From VBDM01 sp035651815 (GTDB taxonomy: Bacteria; Pseudomonadota; Gammaproteobacteria; Burkholderiales; SG8-39): a DNA stretch of 58,781 bases. The position numbers were made by a program, and so were the translations under genes. The stretch is from positions 1 through 58,781 of the forward strand of contig DASRFB010000066.1 in assembly GCA_035651815.1 (NCBI GenBank), read 5' to 3'. Positions 16,292 through 24,031 of the stretch are shown piece by piece. The notes beneath the pieces are model-generated. The model worked only from the letters and a program-made list of their open reading frames with translations, did no database searches and had not been told where the DNA came from. Within the stretch, counting starts at the first letter, position 1; each line of letters starts with the position of its first letter.

Positions 16292-17437
16292 ATGAGCGCG
16301 CTCGACACCCTCCGCACCGACGTCGTCGGAAGCCTGCTGCGGCCGGCGGACTGGCGCGAGGCGCGCACGCGCTTCGAGCGCGGCGAGATCGACGCGGGCG
16401 CGTTCGCGGCCATCGAGCGCGAATGCGTGCGCCGCGCGATCGCGCTGCAGGAGGCCGCGGGTCTCGGCGTGGTCACCGACGGCGAGCTCTCGCGACTCAA
16501 TTTCCAGGACAGCTTCGGCATGGCGGTGTCGGGATACGACGCCGCGCCCGACCGGCTGCGCGGCTACGAGCGGCGCACCGACGGCGCGGTGCCCTTGAAG
16601 CGCTGGGACATGCCCGACGTGGCCGAGCGCGGCACGCCGGTGTCGCACCGCCGCCCGGTCGTCTCGCGCCTCGCGCTCGTGCGTAACGTGCCGCTCGAGG
16701 AGTACGAGCGCGCGCGCCCGCTCGCGAAGCGGCCGCTGAAGGTCAGCCTCATCGGGCCCGACCGCGTGCTGCAGCGCTTCGACCACGCGGGCTCCAAGCA
16801 CGTTTATGCGAGCGTGGACGACTTCGCCGCGGACGTGGTCGCGGTCGAGCGCCGCATGATCGGCGGCCTGGTCGACGCCGGATGCCGCTACGTGCACATC
16901 GACGCGCCCGGCCTCACCGCCTACGTCGACGAGCCTTCGCTCGCCGCGATGCGCGCGCGCGGCGAGGACCCGGCGAAGAACCTCGCGCGCGGGCTCGCCG
17001 CCGAGGCCGCCGTCGTGCGCGGCTTCGAGGGCGTCACCTTCGGCCTGCACCTGTGCCGCGGCAACCAGCGAAGCATGTGGCACCGCGAGGGCGCGTACGA
17101 CGCGATCGCCGAGCAGATGTTCGGCACGCTGCCGCACAAGCGCTTCCTCCTCGAGTACGACACGCCGCGGGCCGGAAGCTTCGCGCCCCTGCGCTTCGTG
17201 CCCAAGGACCGCGTCGTCGTGCTCGGGCTGGTCAGCACCAAGGTGCCGAAGCTCGAGACGGTGGACGAGCTGCGCCGGCGCATCGACGAGGCGGCGAAGG
17301 TCGTGCCGCTCGAGCGGCTCGCGATCAGCCCGCAGTGCGGGTTCGGCTCGGACGTCGCGGGCAACCTCGTCGGCGAGGACGACCAGAAGCGCAAGCTCGA
17401 GCGCGTCGCCGAGGCGGCGCGGCTCGTGTGGGGCTGA
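16292..17437 (+). CDS. MetE C-domain-like cobalamin-independent methyltransferase
   Basis: This is a 381-residue TIM-barrel protein matching the C-terminal half of MetE. The N-terminus has DVVGSLLRP, the barrel has VSLIGPDRVLQ and YVHIDAPGLTAY, and the zinc ligands are His/Cys in FGLHLCRGN, a glutamate in LLEYD and Cys in ISPQCGF. The GSLLRP opening and length are those of stand-alone core-MetE proteins, which transfer methyl groups to thiols such as homocysteine from varied donors. It is not full-length MetE, so the methyl donor is open. Its stop abuts the stop of the barrel gene on the other strand. Confidence 0.8.
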   Translation: MSALDTLRTDVVGSLLRPADWREARTRFERGEIDAGAFAAIERECVRRAIALQEAAGLGVVTDGELSRLNFQDSFGMAVSGYDAAPDRLRGYERRTDGAVPLKRWDMPDVAERGTPVSHRRPVVSRLALVRNVPLEEYERARPLAKRPLKVSLIGPDRVLQRFDHAGSKHVYASVDDFAADVVAVERRMIGGLVDAGCRYVHIDAPGLTAYVDEPSLAAMRARGEDPAKNLARGLAAEAAVVRGFEGVTFGLHLCRGNQRSMWHREGAYDAIAEQMFGTLPHKRFLLEYDTPRAGSFAPLRFVPKDRVVVLGLVSTKVPKLETVDELRRRIDEAAKVVPLERLAISPQCGFGSDVAGNLVGEDDQKRKLERVAEAARLVWG

Positions 17438-17938
17438 CTAGTACGAGAAGCTGAGCCCGATCTCGGGCCAGGTGTCGTCGCACTTGCGGTAAGTGGCCGA
17501 GTCGCAGCCCGAGATGCGTTCCGTCACGATGCCCACGCCGAGCGACGCGCCCCGGTTCACCGTGAACGCGAAGCCGAGCCGGGCGCCGAACGTGTTCTTG
17601 TCGGGCAGCCCGTCGTAGAAGGTCCGGGTGACGAACAGCGCGCCGTAGGGACGTGCGCGCGGGTTCAGCGGCATCGTATAGCGGATCTCCGGAACCACCT
17701 TGTAGATCGAGGGATCCTTTCCGCGCCAGGCCTCGAGCCCGAGGCTGCCCTCGAAGTCGTCCGCGAAGTAATGGCCGATGCGGCCCGACAGGACCGTGTA
17801 CGTCTGGTCGAGCTGGCGCCCCGGCGCGAGCGTGAGGCCGAAGCTCGAAGAGCCCTGATCGGCCGCGTGCGCTTCCACGCAGGCCGCGGCCGATACGGCA
17901 GCGAACAGGAACTGGATCAACGCGCGTTTCGCGAACAT
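17438..17938 (-). CDS. Outer-membrane beta-barrel protein of unknown function
   Basis: This encodes 166 residues with a signal peptide (MFAKRALIQFLFAAVSAAAC to AHA). The mature part has alternating strands ending with the aromatic C-terminus WPEIGLSFSY, the classic terminal strand recognised by the BAM machinery. Strands such as SGRIGHYFADDFEGSLGLEAW and PYGALFVTRTFYDG suggest a small 8-strand barrel. Two cysteines near the end (GCDSATYRKCDD) may form a disulfide. No specific family is recognised. Confidence 0.6.
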   Translation of the reverse strand: MFAKRALIQFLFAAVSAAACVEAHAADQGSSSFGLTLAPGRQLDQTYTVLSGRIGHYFADDFEGSLGLEAWRGKDPSIYKVVPEIRYTMPLNPRARPYGALFVTRTFYDGLPDKNTFGARLGFAFTVNRGASLGVGIVTERISGCDSATYRKCDDTWPEIGLSFSY

Positions 17939-17991
17939 CGTGTGCTCTCCTCGGGATGCGTCGGGCCGACGATACCATTACACTCGCGGAC

Positions 17992-18630
17992 ATGCCTGCG
18001 CCCTCCCCCGCGCCCAAGCATTTCTCCATGGTGCGCGGCCTGCACCTGGCCGACGCGTTCACGCTCGCGAACGCCGCCTGCGGCGTCGCGGCCGTTTTCT
18101 GCGCCATGGCCTACGTCGCCGGTCCCGCGCCCGCGTACTTCTTCGCCGCCGCGGCGCTCGCGCCGGCCGCGTTCGCCTTCGACGTGCTCGACGGACGCGT
18201 GGCGCGGCGACGCCACACGCACTCGGCGCTCGGGCGCGAGCTCGATTCGCTCTCGGACGTCATCTCGTTCGGCGTCGCGCCGGCGGCGCTCGGCTTCGCG
18301 GCGGGCCTGCGCGGCGGCTGGGACTGGGTCGTGCTCGTCTACTTCGTGTGCTGCGGCGTGGCGCGGCTCGCCCGCTACAACGTCACCGCCGAGGCGCTCG
18401 CGCAGGGCGACCAGAGCGGCAAGGTCGCCTACTTCGAGGGCACGCCGATCCCGACCAGCGTCGTGCTGGTCGCGGTGCTCGCGCTCGCCGCGTGGCGCGG
18501 CCGCGTCGGCGAGCAGCTCTGGGGCGGCGCCTGGACGCTCGGTCCCTGGGAGCTGCATCCGCTCGCGCTGCTGTTCGCCCTCTCCGGGACGCTGATGATC
18601 AGCAAGACGCTGCGCATCCCGAAGCTGTGA
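17992..18630 (+). CDS. pssA: CDP-diacylglycerol-serine O-phosphatidyltransferase
   Basis: This is a membrane protein of about 212 residues. It carries the CDP-alcohol phosphatidyltransferase motif D-G-x2-A-R-x8-G-x3-D-x3-D, visible in order as DGRVAR, then GRELDSLSD. The N-terminal ADAFTLANAACGV segment fits the PssA type. It makes phosphatidylserine from CDP-diacylglycerol and serine, the precursor of phosphatidylethanolamine. The ATG at 17992 was preferred; an in-frame ATG at 17956 is possible, and neither has a clear ribosome site. The stop overlaps the GTG start of the following MFS gene, so the two are translationally coupled. Confidence 0.82.
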   Translation: MPAPSPAPKHFSMVRGLHLADAFTLANAACGVAAVFCAMAYVAGPAPAYFFAAAALAPAAFAFDVLDGRVARRRHTHSALGRELDSLSDVISFGVAPAALGFAAGLRGGWDWVVLVYFVCCGVARLARYNVTAEALAQGDQSGKVAYFEGTPIPTSVVLVAVLALAAWRGRVGEQLWGGAWTLGPWELHPLALLFALSGTLMISKTLRIPKL

Positions 18631-19841
18631 CCTCGTCGGCCACCTCCGCGCCGGCGACGCGGCGCGACGCCGTCGCGACGGTCGCGCTGGTCGTCTTCTG
18701 CCAGGGCTTCCAGGCGCTCACGGTCGGCGGGATCGCGCTCTTCCTGCCCCTCATCCGCGAGGATCTCGGGATGACGTTCGCGCAGGCCGGAGCGCTGTCG
18801 GCGGCGACGACCTTCACCTACATGCTCGGCCAGATCCCCGCGGGCTATCTCACCGACCGCTTCGGCCCGAAGCGGCTGTTCTTCATCGGCATCCTCGGGT
18901 CGACGCTGCTCTCGCTCAACTTCGGCACCATCCACTCGTATCCGGCGGCGGTCGCGAACCAGCTCGTGTCGGGCGTGTTCCGCGCGCTGCTGTTCGCCCC
19001 GGGCGTGACGCTGATCGCGTCGTGGTTCCCGCCCGACCGCAAGGCGACCGCGATGGGCGTGTTCGTGATCGGCGGGGTCTCGGGCAACACGTTCCTGTCG
19101 CTGATCGGCCCGTTTCTCGTCGGGCAATACGGCTGGCGCCCGCCGTTCGTCGCCTTCGCGCTGCTCGGCGTCGCGGCCGCGTTCGCGTACTTCGCCTTCG
19201 GCAAGGAGAAGCCGTCGGGACCGAAGCACCCGGTCGGGATGCTCGACGCCTTCCGGCTGGCGCGCTATCCCATCATGTGGGTGTGCGCGGCGATCCAGTT
19301 CGTCCGCTTCGGCGTGACGACGTCGTTTCACTTCTGGCTGCCTTCCCTGCTCGTCGCCGACCGCGGCCTGTCGCTGAAGACGGCCGGCCTGATCACCGCG
19401 ATGGCGTTCGTGCTCACCGGGCCTTCGAACGCCATCGGCGGCTACGTCTCCGACCGCCTGCGCAACCCGCCGCTCGTGATCGGCGGCTCGCTCGCCGTCC
19501 TCGCCTGCACGTCCGCGCTGCTGGTCGTCGTGGAATCGGTGCCCGCGGTCGTGCTCGTGGTCGCGGTGAACGCGGTCTTCATCCAGTTCTACTTCGGCCC
19601 GCTGTTCTACGTCCCCGTCGAGGTGCTCGGCCAGCGCGTCGCCGGCATCTCGACCGGCTTCAGCAACATGTTCGCCAACATCGGCGGCCTCACGCTCGCC
19701 TGGGCGCTCGGGGTCATCAGGGACACGGCGGGCGCCTTCCGCTGGGGATACCTGGCGACGAGCGCGCTGTGCGTCCTGGGCGTGGGGCTCAGTTTCGTGC
19801 TCGCGCGCATGCGTGCGGCCGCGCTCGCGAAGCGCGTTTGA
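18627..19841 (+). CDS. Major facilitator superfamily transporter
   Basis: This encodes 404 residues with 12 hydrophobic segments. The MFS loop signature between helices 2 and 3 is AGYLTDRFGPKRLFF, repeated weakly in the second half as GGYVSDRLRNPP. The start is a GTG whose last bases form the pssA stop (GTGA overlap of 4 bases). The subgroup resembles nitrate/oxalate/anion-type MFS transporters (GQIPAGYLTDRFGPKR), but the substrate is not readable. A perfect FNR-type box spans its stop codon and serves the next gene. Confidence 0.82.
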   Translation: MTSSATSAPATRRDAVATVALVVFCQGFQALTVGGIALFLPLIREDLGMTFAQAGALSAATTFTYMLGQIPAGYLTDRFGPKRLFFIGILGSTLLSLNFGTIHSYPAAVANQLVSGVFRALLFAPGVTLIASWFPPDRKATAMGVFVIGGVSGNTFLSLIGPFLVGQYGWRPPFVAFALLGVAAAFAYFAFGKEKPSGPKHPVGMLDAFRLARYPIMWVCAAIQFVRFGVTTSFHFWLPSLLVADRGLSLKTAGLITAMAFVLTGPSNAIGGYVSDRLRNPPLVIGGSLAVLACTSALLVVVESVPAVVLVVAVNAVFIQFYFGPLFYVPVEVLGQRVAGISTGFSNMFANIGGLTLAWALGVIRDTAGAFRWGYLATSALCVLGVGLSFVLARMRAAALAKRV

Positions 19842-19851
19842 TCTGGATCAA
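19838..19851 (+). promoter_or_regulatory. FNR/Anr-type binding site
   Basis: TTGATCTGGATCAA matches the FNR consensus TTGAT-N4-ATCAA exactly and is a palindrome apart from the central two bases. It overlaps the TGA of the MFS gene. Its centre, 19844.5, is 41.5 bases before the ATG at 19886, which is the classical class II activation distance if transcription starts at or near that ATG. It predicts oxygen-controlled expression of the small membrane protein gene. Confidence 0.65.
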
Positions 19852-19885
19852 AAATCCGCGCCGGGAACAGGGCCATGCTGGTGCC

Positions 19886-20248
19886 ATGGACGAGGCCTCC
19901 TTGTCGACCGACCCGCGGGTCGTGCTGCTCCTCCTGGTGCCGGCGGTCGCCTTCCTGCTCGCGTGGATCATGGCCGGCGTCGCCGGCAAGCAGGGCGCCC
20001 AGAGCGCCGGCGCGCCGCAGCCGCCCGGCCCTCGCGAGCGCCGCGTGCCCCCGGCGCCTCCCCGCTTCGACACGCCCGAGCGGCGCGACGCGCCGATCGG
20101 GCGCTACATGGACTGCACGATCTTCGAGACGGCGTCGATCGGCGGCCTCGAGTACCGCTTCGACCGCGTGCTCGCGCCCGGTGCGCTCTGGCGCTCCGAT
20201 CGGGGCGAGCGCTGCATCGCCCCGGGCCTGGTGTACGTGACGCGCTAG
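19886..20248 (+). CDS. Single-pass membrane protein, putative FNR target
   Basis: This encodes 120 residues. One transmembrane helix lies at about 12-32 (VVLLLLVPAVAFLLAWIMAG). It is followed by a proline/arginine-rich linker and a C-terminal domain of about 50 residues with two cysteines (MDCTIF and GERCIAP). The N-terminus is short and acidic, so the tail is probably cytoplasmic or periplasmic depending on topology. No family is recognised. A perfect FNR-type box upstream suggests induction at low oxygen. dinB follows 24 bases downstream. Confidence 0.55.
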   Translation: MDEASLSTDPRVVLLLLVPAVAFLLAWIMAGVAGKQGAQSAGAPQPPGPRERRVPPAPPRFDTPERRDAPIGRYMDCTIFETASIGGLEYRFDRVLAPGALWRSDRGERCIAPGLVYVTR

Positions 20249-20272
20249 AATTCCGGGCACGGAGCCCGGACT

Positions 20273-21364
20273 TTGACCGCCCGCCGCATCGCGCACCTCG
20301 ACATGGACGCGTTCTACGCGTCGGTGGAGCTGCTGCGCCGGCCCGAGCTGCGCGAGCAGCCGGTCGCGATCGGCGGGCGCGGCGACCCGACGCGCCGCGG
20401 CGTCGTCACCACCGCGAACTACGTCGCGCGCACCTACGGCATCCGCTCGGCGATGCCGATGCGCACCGCGTACGAGCTTTGCCCGCAGTGCGTGTTCCTG
20501 CCGGTCGACTTCGACGAGTACCGCCGCGTCTCGCGCCTGTTCAAGGCGGCGATCCGCGAGGTGGCGCCGGTCGTGCAGGACAACGGCATCGACGAGGCCT
20601 ATATCGATCTCACCGAGCTGCCCGGCGACTCGGCGGCGCTGGCTCGCGCGATCAAGGACAGCGTGCTGCGCGCGACCGGGCTCACGTGCTCGATCGCGGT
20701 CGCGCCGAACAAGCTGCTCGCGAAGATCGGCTCCGAGCTCGACAAGCCCGACGGCCTTACCGTGCTCACCGAGGCCGACCTCGAGACGCGCATCTGGCCG
20801 CTCGCCGTGCGGCGCCTGAACGGCGTCGGGCCCAAGAGCGAGGCGAAGCTCGCGCAGCTCGGCATCCGCACTCTCGGCGAGCTCGCGCGGCGGCCCCTCG
20901 CCGATCTGGTCGAGCGCTTCGGCGCGAGCTACGGGCGCTGGCTGCACGAGAGCGCGCACGGCCGCGACGAGCGCCCGGTCGTGACGTTCAGCGAGCCGAA
21001 GTCGCGCAGCCGCGAGACCACCTTCGAGCGCGACACGCGCGACCGCGGCGAGGTCGCCGGGACGCTGGCCGAGCTGTGCGCGCAGGTCGCCGAGGACCTG
21101 CGCTCGCGCGGATACGCGGGCCGCACGATCGGCGTGAAGCTGCGTTACGCCGACTTCAGGACGGTGACGCGCGACGTGACGCTCGCCGCGGCGACGAGCG
21201 ACGCCGGCGCCATCCGCGAGGCGGCCTTCGAGGCGCTCGGCCGCATACCGCTCGAGCGCGCGGTGCGCCTGATCGGCGTGCGCGTCGGCAACCTGTGCCG
21301 CGCGGGAGCCGGGCCCGGCGTCGGGAATTCCCCGGCAGCCGGCGTCAGCCTCAGTCTTTTTTAG
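20273..21364 (+). CDS. dinB: DNA polymerase IV (Y-family translesion polymerase)
   Basis: This is a 363-residue protein beginning with TTG, chosen because it gives the conserved N-terminus (ARRIAHLDMDAFYASVE) and has GGAG eight bases upstream. Catalytic acidic residues are in LDMDAFY and in NGIDEAYIDL. The finger (TTANYVARTYGIRSAMP), the palm (CSIAVAPNKLLAKIGSELDKP), the helix-hairpin-helix thumb (LNGVGPKSEAKLAQLGI) and the little-finger domain follow. It copies past DNA lesions, at low fidelity. TAGAAT at 20246-20251 resembles a -10. No LexA-type box was recognised. Confidence 0.93.
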   Translation: MTARRIAHLDMDAFYASVELLRRPELREQPVAIGGRGDPTRRGVVTTANYVARTYGIRSAMPMRTAYELCPQCVFLPVDFDEYRRVSRLFKAAIREVAPVVQDNGIDEAYIDLTELPGDSAALARAIKDSVLRATGLTCSIAVAPNKLLAKIGSELDKPDGLTVLTEADLETRIWPLAVRRLNGVGPKSEAKLAQLGIRTLGELARRPLADLVERFGASYGRWLHESAHGRDERPVVTFSEPKSRSRETTFERDTRDRGEVAGTLAELCAQVAEDLRSRGYAGRTIGVKLRYADFRTVTRDVTLAAATSDAGAIREAAFEALGRIPLERAVRLIGVRVGNLCRAGAGPGVGNSPAAGVSLSLF

Positions 21365-21414
21365 GTCCTCTTCTGACAGCTCGCTGACAGCCCGCGCTGC
21401 GCCCCCGGGCTTGA

Positions 21415-21420
21415 TAAAAT
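21415..21420 (+). promoter_or_regulatory. -10-like hexamer upstream of an exported protein gene
   Basis: TAAAAT within TTGATAAAATTT stands out in a very GC-rich intergenic stretch 29 bases before the ATG at 21449. The Shine-Dalgarno GGGAGAGCG follows downstream. No clear -35 was seen. Confidence 0.35.
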
Positions 21421-21448
21421 TTCGGCCTACTCGTGAGGGAGAGCGACG

Positions 21449-22264
21449 ATGCTCGCGAAGAGCCTGGCTGCGCTGGTCGCCATCTGCGTGTCGCTGCCCG
21501 CGCTCGCGGCGTGCCCCAAGCACGCGTTCACGGATGCCGCCGACGTGCACCTGACGGGCAACTCGCTCATGATCGTGACCCACGCATCGTCGAACGACGA
21601 CGGCCGCATCGCGACCAAGCTCGGCGTCGACCAGGCGATCCGCTTCGCCAAGCAGGCACGCATGCCGGTCGTGTACCTGCAGGACGACCGTCCCGAGGAA
21701 GCGTACTTCATGGAGGATTGCAGCCCGGACTACTGGGTGTCCTCCACCGGCGAGGTGCGCTTCGGCGTGCCCGCGTCGCGCGTGTACCTGATCGGCGGCC
21801 ATCTCGAGGAATGCCTCTCGGCGACCGTGCACGACGTGCTGCTCGAGTGGTCGCGCCAGCCGAAGCGCAACCTGACGCTCACGTACTTCATGGACGGCAT
21901 CTTCTCGAACGGCCGCTACGTGCAGGCGAGCGACCCCTGGAGCGGCCGCTATTACCGCTTCATCGGCATCGTCACCTACGCCAAGCCCGCGGGCGAGCAT
22001 TTCCAGAAGGTCACGCTGCTCGAGACCATGGCCGTGATCCGCGACCAGCGCAAGCAGTACGAGTATCTCGAGCGCATCCTGCCGCACTTCGAGCGCACGC
22101 TGCCCGATTACCGGGTCGAGCTCAAAGTCATGGACGACCCCGCGCGGGTGCTGCAGCGCGGGCGCGGAGAGCGTCCTCCGGTCCTGCGCTTCCACTTCAT
22201 TGATTCCGCGATCAGCGTCGAAAGCGCGGCGCTCTTCCGAACGACCGAAACGTCGGCGCCGTAG
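21449..22264 (+). CDS. Exported protein of unknown function, Rossmann-like core
   Basis: This encodes 271 residues with a signal peptide (MLAKSLAALVAICVSLPALAAC). The mature part begins with alternating strands and helices: GNSLMIVTHASSNDD, MPVVYLQDDRPEEAYFMEDC, VYLIGGHLEECL, LTLTYFMDGIF. This looks like an isochorismatase- or hydrolase-type alpha/beta core without recognised catalytic residues. The C-terminal half includes a long amphipathic helix (MAVIRDQRKQYEYLERIL). Cysteines at the N-terminus, after MED and in LEECL could pair. The family is not recognised. Confidence 0.6.
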   Translation: MLAKSLAALVAICVSLPALAACPKHAFTDAADVHLTGNSLMIVTHASSNDDGRIATKLGVDQAIRFAKQARMPVVYLQDDRPEEAYFMEDCSPDYWVSSTGEVRFGVPASRVYLIGGHLEECLSATVHDVLLEWSRQPKRNLTLTYFMDGIFSNGRYVQASDPWSGRYYRFIGIVTYAKPAGEHFQKVTLLETMAVIRDQRKQYEYLERILPHFERTLPDYRVELKVMDDPARVLQRGRGERPPVLRFHFIDSAISVESAALFRTTETSAP

Positions 22265-22326
22265 CGGCGGGCAGGTTCCTCGCGTGTTACTCGGCGCGGA
22301 CGGACGCGCTGATCGTGCGCTGAGCC

Positions 22327-22731
22327 TCAGCCGCCGGTGAAGCGGCGGATCATGCGCCGGTCGCGCTTGGTCGGACGGCCGCGCGCGTCGTGCGCGGGGT
22401 GCGGCGCGGCCCTGCGCCGGGCGAGCGCCTGCTCGCGCCGCGCCCGGCTCTCGTCGCTCTCGGCGTAGAGCTTCGCCGCCTCGACCGCCGGTCCACGGCG
22501 CGTCGCCAAGGCGAGCACCTCGACGTCCCAGCGCAGCTCGCCCGCGGCCACTTCGACGCGGTCGCCCGGCTTCACGTCCTTCGACGGCTTGGCGCGCTCG
22601 CCGTTCAGCTTCGCCCGGCCGCCGTCGACGGCCTGCGCCGCGAGGCTGCGGGTCTTGAAGAAGCGCGCGGCCCAGAGCCATTGGTCGAGACGCGCGCGGC
22701 CGCGCTCGGGGGGCGGATCGGGTCGGTTCAT
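22327..22731 (-). CDS. hslR: Ribosome-associated heat shock protein Hsp15
   Basis: This encodes 134 residues, close to the usual 133. The S4 RNA-binding domain is clear: RLDQWLWAARFFKTRSLAAQ near residues 14-33, then VDGGRAKLNGERAKPSKDV. The C-terminal basic segment (PTKRDRRMIRRF) also matches Hsp15. The protein binds free 50S subunits carrying a nascent chain and helps ribosome recycling after heat shock. The ATG at 22731 gives the natural N-terminus; an upstream in-frame GTG is less likely. The gene is divergent from the HbpS-like gene. Confidence 0.88.
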   Translation of the reverse strand: MNRPDPPPERGRARLDQWLWAARFFKTRSLAAQAVDGGRAKLNGERAKPSKDVKPGDRVEVAAGELRWDVEVLALATRRGPAVEAAKLYAESDESRARREQALARRRAAPHPAHDARGRPTKRDRRMIRRFTGG

Positions 22732-22807
22732 GCGCTTCACGGCTTCGGGCGGACCCCGGGATTTTGACGTATCGTGGCGGTCCCGCAAACCCCAGGAGGA
22801 GAACCCG

Positions 22808-23320
22808 ATGTCGAAGATCCATGCAGGAGCCGCGCTCGCCGCGCTCGCCTTCGCGGCGACCGGCGCGCAGGCGCAGGGACTCATCGCGACGCACAAGCTC
22901 TCCGCGGCGCTCGCGAACGAGCTGGTCGGCGACGCGGTGGCCGCTTGCGCGCAGAAGGGCTACAAGGTGGTCGCGGTGGTCGTGAACCTCGACGGCGTGC
23001 GGCAGGCGTTCCTGCGCGGCGACGGCTCGCCGATCCACTCGGTCGACAACTCCTACTACAAGGCGTACACGGTCGCGTCGCTGGGCCTCGCCCGGAACGA
23101 GCAGACGACCAAGGCGATCGCCGACCGCCTGGCGAAGAACCCGCCGAGCAACGTCCCGCAGACTCAGCTGCCCAACGTGACCTACGCGCAGGGCGCCGTC
23201 GCGATCGTCGCGGGCAGCGAGACGATCGGCGCCCTCGGCGTGAGCGGCGCTCCCGGCGGCAACTTCGACGAGGAGTGCGCGCGCGCGGCGCTCGCGAAGA
23301 TCAAGGACCGGATGAAGTAG
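22808..23320 (+). CDS. Exported GlcG/HbpS-family heme-binding-like protein
   Basis: This encodes 170 residues with a signal peptide (MSKIHAGAALAALAFAATGAQA) and an excellent CAGGAGGAGAACCCG ribosome site. The mature part is a single GlcG/HbpS domain: a helix with LANELVGDAVAACAQKGYKVV, strands VAVVVNLDGVRQAFLRGDGS, YYKAYTVASLGL, and the glycine-rich end IGALGVSGAPGGNFDEECAR. Exported members bind heme or act as redox sensors, and cytoplasmic members sit in glycolate operons. Here the gene stands alone, followed by a strong terminator, so it is a single-gene transcript. Confidence 0.8.
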   Translation: MSKIHAGAALAALAFAATGAQAQGLIATHKLSAALANELVGDAVAACAQKGYKVVAVVVNLDGVRQAFLRGDGSPIHSVDNSYYKAYTVASLGLARNEQTTKAIADRLAKNPPSNVPQTQLPNVTYAQGAVAIVAGSETIGALGVSGAPGGNFDEECARAALAKIKDRMK

Positions 23321-23340
23321 TCCCCGAGGCGCGGACGCGA

Positions 23341-23367
23341 AACGCCCCGGTCCCCGGGGCGTTTTGC
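23341..23367 (+). terminator. Rho-independent terminator of the HbpS-like gene
   Basis: AACGCCCCGG (23341-23350) pairs perfectly with CCGGGGCGTT (23354-23363) across a 3-base loop and is followed by TTGCTTTT. It begins 20 bases after the stop codon at 23320. This is the strongest intrinsic terminator on the plus strand of the window. Confidence 0.88.
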
Positions 23368-23425
23368 TTTTGCAACGGCCGCCCCAATGTATGGTCTTAC
23401 CCGTTTGCGGGGAAAAGCCCACGCC

Positions 23426-23827
23426 ATGACCTTCATCGACACGCCCACCCTCGACCGCCTTCGCGACGCCCTGCTCGCGCTGCACAAGACACTGCTCGAC
23501 GCGCAGCGCGTCCGCTACGAGCGCGAGCACGGGCGGGTGGAGTCGCGCGGCGCGCTGCTGGAGCTCGTGCTCGAGGACGCCTCGTTCGAGTGGCTGCGCG
23601 TGCTGTCCTCGCTCATCGCGCGGCTCGACGAGCTCTCGGCCGCGGAGGACAAGGACGTCGACGAGGAAGTGCGGGCGGTGATCCAGCGCCTGCGCACGCT
23701 CGTGCGTTTCGAGGGCAACGTCGGTTTCACCGCGCCCTACCGGGAGATCATCGAGGCGGTTCCGGACGCGCTGGTCGCGCACGTGCAGCTCTCGCGGCTG
23801 CTCGCGGAGCTGGCCGACCCGAAATGA
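23426..23827 (+). CDS. Helical cytoplasmic protein of unknown function
   Basis: This encodes 133 residues starting MTFIDTPTLDRLRDALLALH. The sequence is almost entirely helical and charged, without signal or membrane segment: a long helix (DRLRDALLALHKTLLDAQRVRYE), a WLRVLSSLIARLDEL helix, an acidic turn (AAEDKDVDEE) and two further helices. Short proteins of this appearance are common in Proteobacteria and are annotated as hypothetical. An in-frame upstream ATG exists, but the ATG at 23426 gives the more natural start. A hairpin lies 2 bases after the stop. Confidence 0.6.
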   Translation: MTFIDTPTLDRLRDALLALHKTLLDAQRVRYEREHGRVESRGALLELVLEDASFEWLRVLSSLIARLDELSAAEDKDVDEEVRAVIQRLRTLVRFEGNVGFTAPYREIIEAVPDALVAHVQLSRLLAELADPK

Positions 23828-23829
23828 AA

Positions 23830-23857
23830 ACGCCCCGGAGATCGCTCTCCGGGGCGT
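23830..23857. terminator. Bidirectional hairpin between convergent genes
   Basis: ACGCCCCGGAG (23830-23840) pairs with CTCCGGGGCGT (23847-23857), an 11-base perfect stem with a 6-base loop. On the plus strand the U-tract is poor. On the reverse strand the stem is followed by TTTT, so it suits the tiny reverse-strand gene at 23882 and probably also ends the 23426 gene. The stem sequence resembles the terminator at 23341. Confidence 0.7.
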
Positions 23858-23881
23858 CTCGTCCTGCTAAGGCACGCCGGC

Positions 23882-23965
23882 CTAGCGGCGGGCGGAGCCC
23901 CCGATACTGCGGATGGATCCGCGATGCGAGGCCGCCGAACCGGTCCTGCCTTGTGGGTCTCTCAC
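23882..23965 (-). CDS. Putative 27-residue basic peptide with exceptional ribosome site
   Basis: A short reverse-strand ORF starts with GTG at 23965 and ends with TAG at 23882. Its product would be serine-, glycine- and arginine-rich (starts MRDPQGRTGSAASHRG and ends RSIGGSARR). It is preceded by GAAAGGAGGTGATCC, complementary over 15 bases to the 3' end of bacterial 16S rRNA, with seven bases between GGAGG and the GTG. A hairpin with a reverse-strand U-tract follows 24 bases after the stop. It lies 66 bases downstream of a lipoprotein gene on the same strand. The exact ribosome site, spacing and terminator support translation; the function is unknown. Confidence 0.5.
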   Translation of the reverse strand: MRDPQGRTGSAASHRGSIRSIGGSARR

Positions 23966-23981
23966 GGGATCACCTCCTTTC
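23966..23981 (-). promoter_or_regulatory. Extended Shine-Dalgarno sequence
   Basis: On the reverse strand this reads GAAAGGAGGTGATCCC. The first 15 bases are a full complement of the 16S rRNA tail (GGATCACCTCCTTTC), far longer than the 4-6 base matches elsewhere in this window. It decides the GTG start of the 27-residue ORF. Confidence 0.6.
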
Positions 23982-24031
23982 GAAGTTGTCAGCCGACAGT
24001 TTAGCAACCCGGCCGCGCTCCGAAAAGAGGG

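Noticed and set aside
19607..23782. A 1391-codon open frame on the reverse strand
   Set aside because: It runs antisense through several well-supported forward genes, including dinB. It has the arginine- and alanine-rich make-up of a high-GC shadow frame and has no domain or ribosome site.
23966..23981. Sequence equal to the 16S rRNA 3' tail as a relic of an rRNA gene
   Set aside because: No further 16S or spacer sequence flanks it. Its placement before a GTG on the reverse strand fits a Shine-Dalgarno better.
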